A DNA stretch of 64,000 nt from the NCBI GenBank assembly GCA_018970945.1, contig JAGWVJ010000003.1, positions 1 through 64,000 on the forward strand, in the 5' to 3' direction. Made by a program: the position numbers and the translations under genes. Below are positions 61,231-64,000 of the stretch, piece after piece. This stretch comes from Cyanobacteria bacterium REEB417 (GTDB lineage: Bacteria; Cyanobacteriota; Cyanobacteriia; PCC-6307; Cyanobiaceae). The notes beneath the pieces are model-generated. The model did no database searches and had not been told where the DNA came from. It saw nothing but the letters and a program-made list of their open reading frames with translations. The number at the start of each line of letters is the position of its first letter. The first letter of the stretch is position 1.

Positions 61231-61698
61231 TCAGCTGAAGAATCCTGGTGGTGCCTGTCTCCAGGCCTCGTCGTTGCGCTGGATGATCAGCTGCACGCAG
61301 GGTTCATCACCCACCTGCGCCGACAGGTGGCCGCAGCGGCCGTCAGGCGTGGTGATGCAGCCTTGATCGCCGCCGAAGGAGTATTCACCGGCCTGGATCA
61401 CCACTTTGTTGCCGTCCATGCTTTCGACCGACCAGGCACCCCGGAGCACATAAATCCATTTCGGGATGTGGTTCTCGTGCCAGTCGGCGGTCCAGCCCAC
61501 CGGCAGGTAGGTGACGAAGGCATTGCCCTGATCGAACAACGGTCGCGAGAACTGGGGAGAGTCACCCGGTCCGAGCTGGCCCAGGGTGAACCGGTCGATC
61601 GTGCACTGAACCTGGCGACTGACGCCGTCCTCACCACACCACAGGTGCCAATAGGTTTCGGGTTGGGGAGCCAGGCTGAAGGGATCGGTCATGGTCAA
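61231..61698 (-). CDS. Cupin-domain protein
   Basis: YLPVGWTADWHENHIPKWIYVLRGAWSVESMDGNKVVIQAGEYSFGGDQGC. Confidence 0.8.
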   Translation of the reverse strand: MTMTDPFSLAPQPETYWHLWCGEDGVSRQVQCTIDRFTLGQLGPGDSPQFSRPLFDQGNAFVTYLPVGWTADWHENHIPKWIYVLRGAWSVESMDGNKVVIQAGEYSFGGDQGCITTPDGRCGHLSAQVGDEPCVQLIIQRNDEAWRQAPPGFFS

Positions 61699-62099
61699 CG
61701 CTTGATCGCGATGGCTGAGATCTCAAGCTGGATGCCGAGCACCAGCGCTGACACTTCCACCACAGCTCGCGATGGGTAGGCGTTCGGATCGGGGAAATAC
61801 TCCTGCCAAACCGCATCGAAGGTGTCCAGGGTGTCGATGTCGGTTAGGTAAACGGTGGCACTCACCACATCGCCTGCATCGAAACCCGCCTCCTCAAGGA
61901 CCGCCATCATGTTGCGCATCACCTGACGGGACTCCAGGGTGATGTCGCCGTTACCGACCACCTGGTTCGTTGCCGGATCCACCGGCAGCTGTCCGGTGAT
62001 GAACAACATGTCGCCCACCTGGAAGCCCTGGCTGTAGGAGGCCACCGGCTTGGGGAAACGGTCGCTGTGGATGGCTCGGCGGGTCAGCGGCACGGTCAT
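61695..62099 (-). CDS. RidA family protein (YjgF/YER057c/UK114)
   Basis: PKPVASYSQGFQVGDMLFITGQLPVDPATNQVV...TVYLTDIDTLDTFDAVWQEYFPDPNAYPSRAVVEVSAL. Confidence 0.92.
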   Translation of the reverse strand: MTVPLTRRAIHSDRFPKPVASYSQGFQVGDMLFITGQLPVDPATNQVVGNGDITLESRQVMRNMMAVLEEAGFDAGDVVSATVYLTDIDTLDTFDAVWQEYFPDPNAYPSRAVVEVSALVLGIQLEISAIAIKR

Positions 62100-62282
62100 G
62101 GCCTGGGTGATTGCTCTGGCTCGGTCTCACCGTAGGGAGCTCCGCGGAGCTGTGAACCCACTGTTACGGAGCTCTGGTGGAGCGCTGTCGGCAATCTGTC
62201 CAGGGGTGTTGCAGATGGCGGCATGCCGTTGCAGATCCTCCTAGGTTTTGCGACGTGCCCCTTGATCTCAACGGTCTGATCC

Positions 62283-63086
62283 ATGACCACCAATCCCTAC
62301 GCCCAGGAGACCCTGTCCACGCTGCTGGCGGGCAAGGTGGCGATCGTCACCGGTGGTAACAGCGGCATCGGCAAGTCCATCGTCGAATGTCTGGCGCAGC
62401 TGGGCGCCAAGGTCGTGATCGATTACCGCTCTCACCCCGAGGCCACCGAAGATCTTGAAAAGGAGATCGGCAGCTATGGCGGCACCAGCTTCGGTGTGCA
62501 GGCCGATGTGTCGAAGCTGGATGATCTGCAGCGCCTGGTCGACACGGCGGTGAGCCGCTATGGACGGCTCGATGTGATGGTCAACAACGCCGGTATCGAG
62601 ACCCGCACCTCAATCCTGGACACCACACCTGATGACTACGACAAGGTGTTGGACGTCAACCTGCGTGGTGTGTTCTTTGCGACTCAATTCGCCGCCAAGC
62701 AGATGATCGCTCAGGGAGGGGGTGGCCGCATCATCAACATCTCCTCAGTACACGAGGACTGGCCCATGCCGAACAACACCCCCTATTGCTGTGCCAAGGG
62801 TGGGGTTCGGATGATGACCCGAACAGCGGCTCTGGAGCTGGCCCCCCACGGCATCACTGTGGTCAACGTGGGACCGGGAGCTGTGGCCACCCCGATCAAC
62901 GACTCGACCATGAACAATCCTGAGTTGCTGGCCAAACTGAATGCCGCCATACCGCTGGGTCGCATGGCCCAGCCCGAGGAGATCGCCCGGGTGGTGGGCT
63001 TCCTTGCCAGTGATGTGGCCAGTTACATCACGGCGACCACGATCTTTGCCGATGGCGGCATCATGCAGAGCAGCCCTGGGCTTTGA
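62283..63086 (+). CDS. SDR oxidoreductase, glucose 1-dehydrogenase-like
   Basis: KVAIVTGGNSGIGKSIVECLAQLGAKVVIDYR; NNAGIETRTSILDTTPDDYDKVLDVNLRGVFFATQ; INISSVHEDWPMPNNTPYCCAKGGVRMMTRTAALELAPHGITVVNVGPGAVATPIN. Confidence 0.88.
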   Translation: MTTNPYAQETLSTLLAGKVAIVTGGNSGIGKSIVECLAQLGAKVVIDYRSHPEATEDLEKEIGSYGGTSFGVQADVSKLDDLQRLVDTAVSRYGRLDVMVNNAGIETRTSILDTTPDDYDKVLDVNLRGVFFATQFAAKQMIAQGGGGRIINISSVHEDWPMPNNTPYCCAKGGVRMMTRTAALELAPHGITVVNVGPGAVATPINDSTMNNPELLAKLNAAIPLGRMAQPEEIARVVGFLASDVASYITATTIFADGGIMQSSPGL

Positions 63087-63595
63087 TCGCCATGGCCATC
63101 GACGAGTTCGTCCCCCTCTCCCGTCTTGAAGCCGAGCTCGGCACCAGTCGGGTTGATCTGCTGCTGTTGATCCGTCGTCTCGGCCTCGAACCGATGCGTC
63201 GGGGCATGCGCACGTTCCTGAGCACAAAGGATGCCGCCGTGCTGGCGAGCCGCTTCTCGGGAGAGGGAACCGAATCCGTGGCGGCCGAGTTGGTGCTCGA
63301 GGAGAATCCCGTCAGTCAGCTGCCGGTTCCGATCGAGCCGCAATGGTTCAAGGCTGATCTCTACGCCGACCTGCGGCTGTTTCGCGAGCGTCTGGAGATT
63401 CTCGAGCGCCTGGTTCGTACGGGTATTGAGATCGATGGTCGGGAGCTTGCCGATCTGCTGCAGCTCAAACGGCTTCCGGCAGTCGAACAGCAGGGGGATG
63501 CCGCTTTCTTTGATCGCCTGGGCCTGCGGTTCTGGCGCCGCAGCAGGCCGGGACAACGTCTGAGCTGGAAAGTTACGGCCGACGCTGAATCATGA
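63083..63595 (+). CDS. Hypothetical protein with N-terminal HTH-like segment
   Basis: MAIDEFVPLSRLEAELGTSRVDLLLLIRRLGLEPMRRGMRTFLSTKDAAVLASRF; Met at 63092 is an alternative start. Confidence 0.7.
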   Translation: MIAMAIDEFVPLSRLEAELGTSRVDLLLLIRRLGLEPMRRGMRTFLSTKDAAVLASRFSGEGTESVAAELVLEENPVSQLPVPIEPQWFKADLYADLRLFRERLEILERLVRTGIEIDGRELADLLQLKRLPAVEQQGDAAFFDRLGLRFWRRSRPGQRLSWKVTADAES

Positions 63596-63674
63596 CAAAG
63601 GCTGGCTGTATCAGTGGCACCATCGTTGCTGCTGATTACGATCCGGCCAATGGTTTTTGAGCCTGGAGATTGCC

Positions 63675-64000
63675 GTGATCACCAGTTGTTTTGATCGGTC
63701 AGTCCTGGCGGTGATTCCGGCTTTGCTGGCACAGGCCGCCGAGCAGGGTGAAGCTGCACTTGACTCTGTTGTGCAGTCGCCCGAGCCTCTGCAACTGGCC
63801 AGCTTTCCGGTGCAGCTCGCTGCGATCGGTCTGGTGCTGGTGATCAGCATCGTTGTTGATCGCTTCGCCCTGCGCATCGGCGTGCCTGGGGCGTTGGCGC
63901 TGTTCGGGGCCGGGGTGGCGATCCAGCCGATGTCGGAGGCGACGTTTGATCACAAGGACTTTGAAAGCCTGCATGTGATTGCGCTGTGTCTGTTGCTCTT
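63675..64000 (+). CDS. N-terminus of a cation/proton antiporter-like membrane protein (truncated by window end)
   Basis: GTG at 63675: VITSCFDRSVLAVIPALLAQAAEQGEAALDSVVQSPEPLQLASFPVQLAAIGLVLVISIVVDRFALRIGVPGALALFGAGVAIQPM...; open to window end. Confidence 0.6.
   Translation, partial: MITSCFDRSVLAVIPALLAQAAEQGEAALDSVVQSPEPLQLASFPVQLAAIGLVLVISIVVDRFALRIGVPGALALFGAGVAIQPMSEATFDHKDFESLHVIALCLLL

Overview
Dense, high-GC cyanobacterial chromosome segment. The lineage (marine/freshwater picocyanobacteria, Synechococcus/Cyanobium-like) is inferred from psbD, ycf4, petM, ycf39 and a fused NTRC. Most of the window is housekeeping: psbD (5' end only), ycf4, ilvH, Trm1-type tRNA methyltransferase, petM, infA, NTRC, pntA1/A2/B, dxr, cysS, polA, gltX, tRNA-Asp, tRNA-Trp, rplS, map, YajQ, 5-oxoprolinase, ClC channel, glgX and cax. 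The most unusual region is a compact same-strand cluster at about 38.7-50.4 kb. It holds two DUF2231-like membrane proteins, a heme-copper oxidase (ctaC/D/E) and a GMC oxidoreductase. These are followed by a GH63-type glycosidase, a second GMC oxidoreductase and a 470-490 aa protein of unknown family. In subunit II the CuA ligand motif is replaced (DSQFSGTWFAAN instead of CxExCGxxHxxM), and subunit I carries YSHPAVY instead of GHPEVY. This points to an ARTO-like quinol oxidase. I propose, as inference, that the cluster couples sugar/polyol oxidation to this oxidase. A second carbohydrate-flavoured cluster (58.6-63.1 kb: SMP-30/gluconolactonase, cupin, RidA, Nif11-like, GlcG/HbpS-like, VOC and a divergent SDR glucose-dehydrogenase-like gene) lies about 8 kb downstream. 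No CRISPR array, rRNA, prophage or transposase was seen. All assignments were made by reading the sequence; no database search was run.
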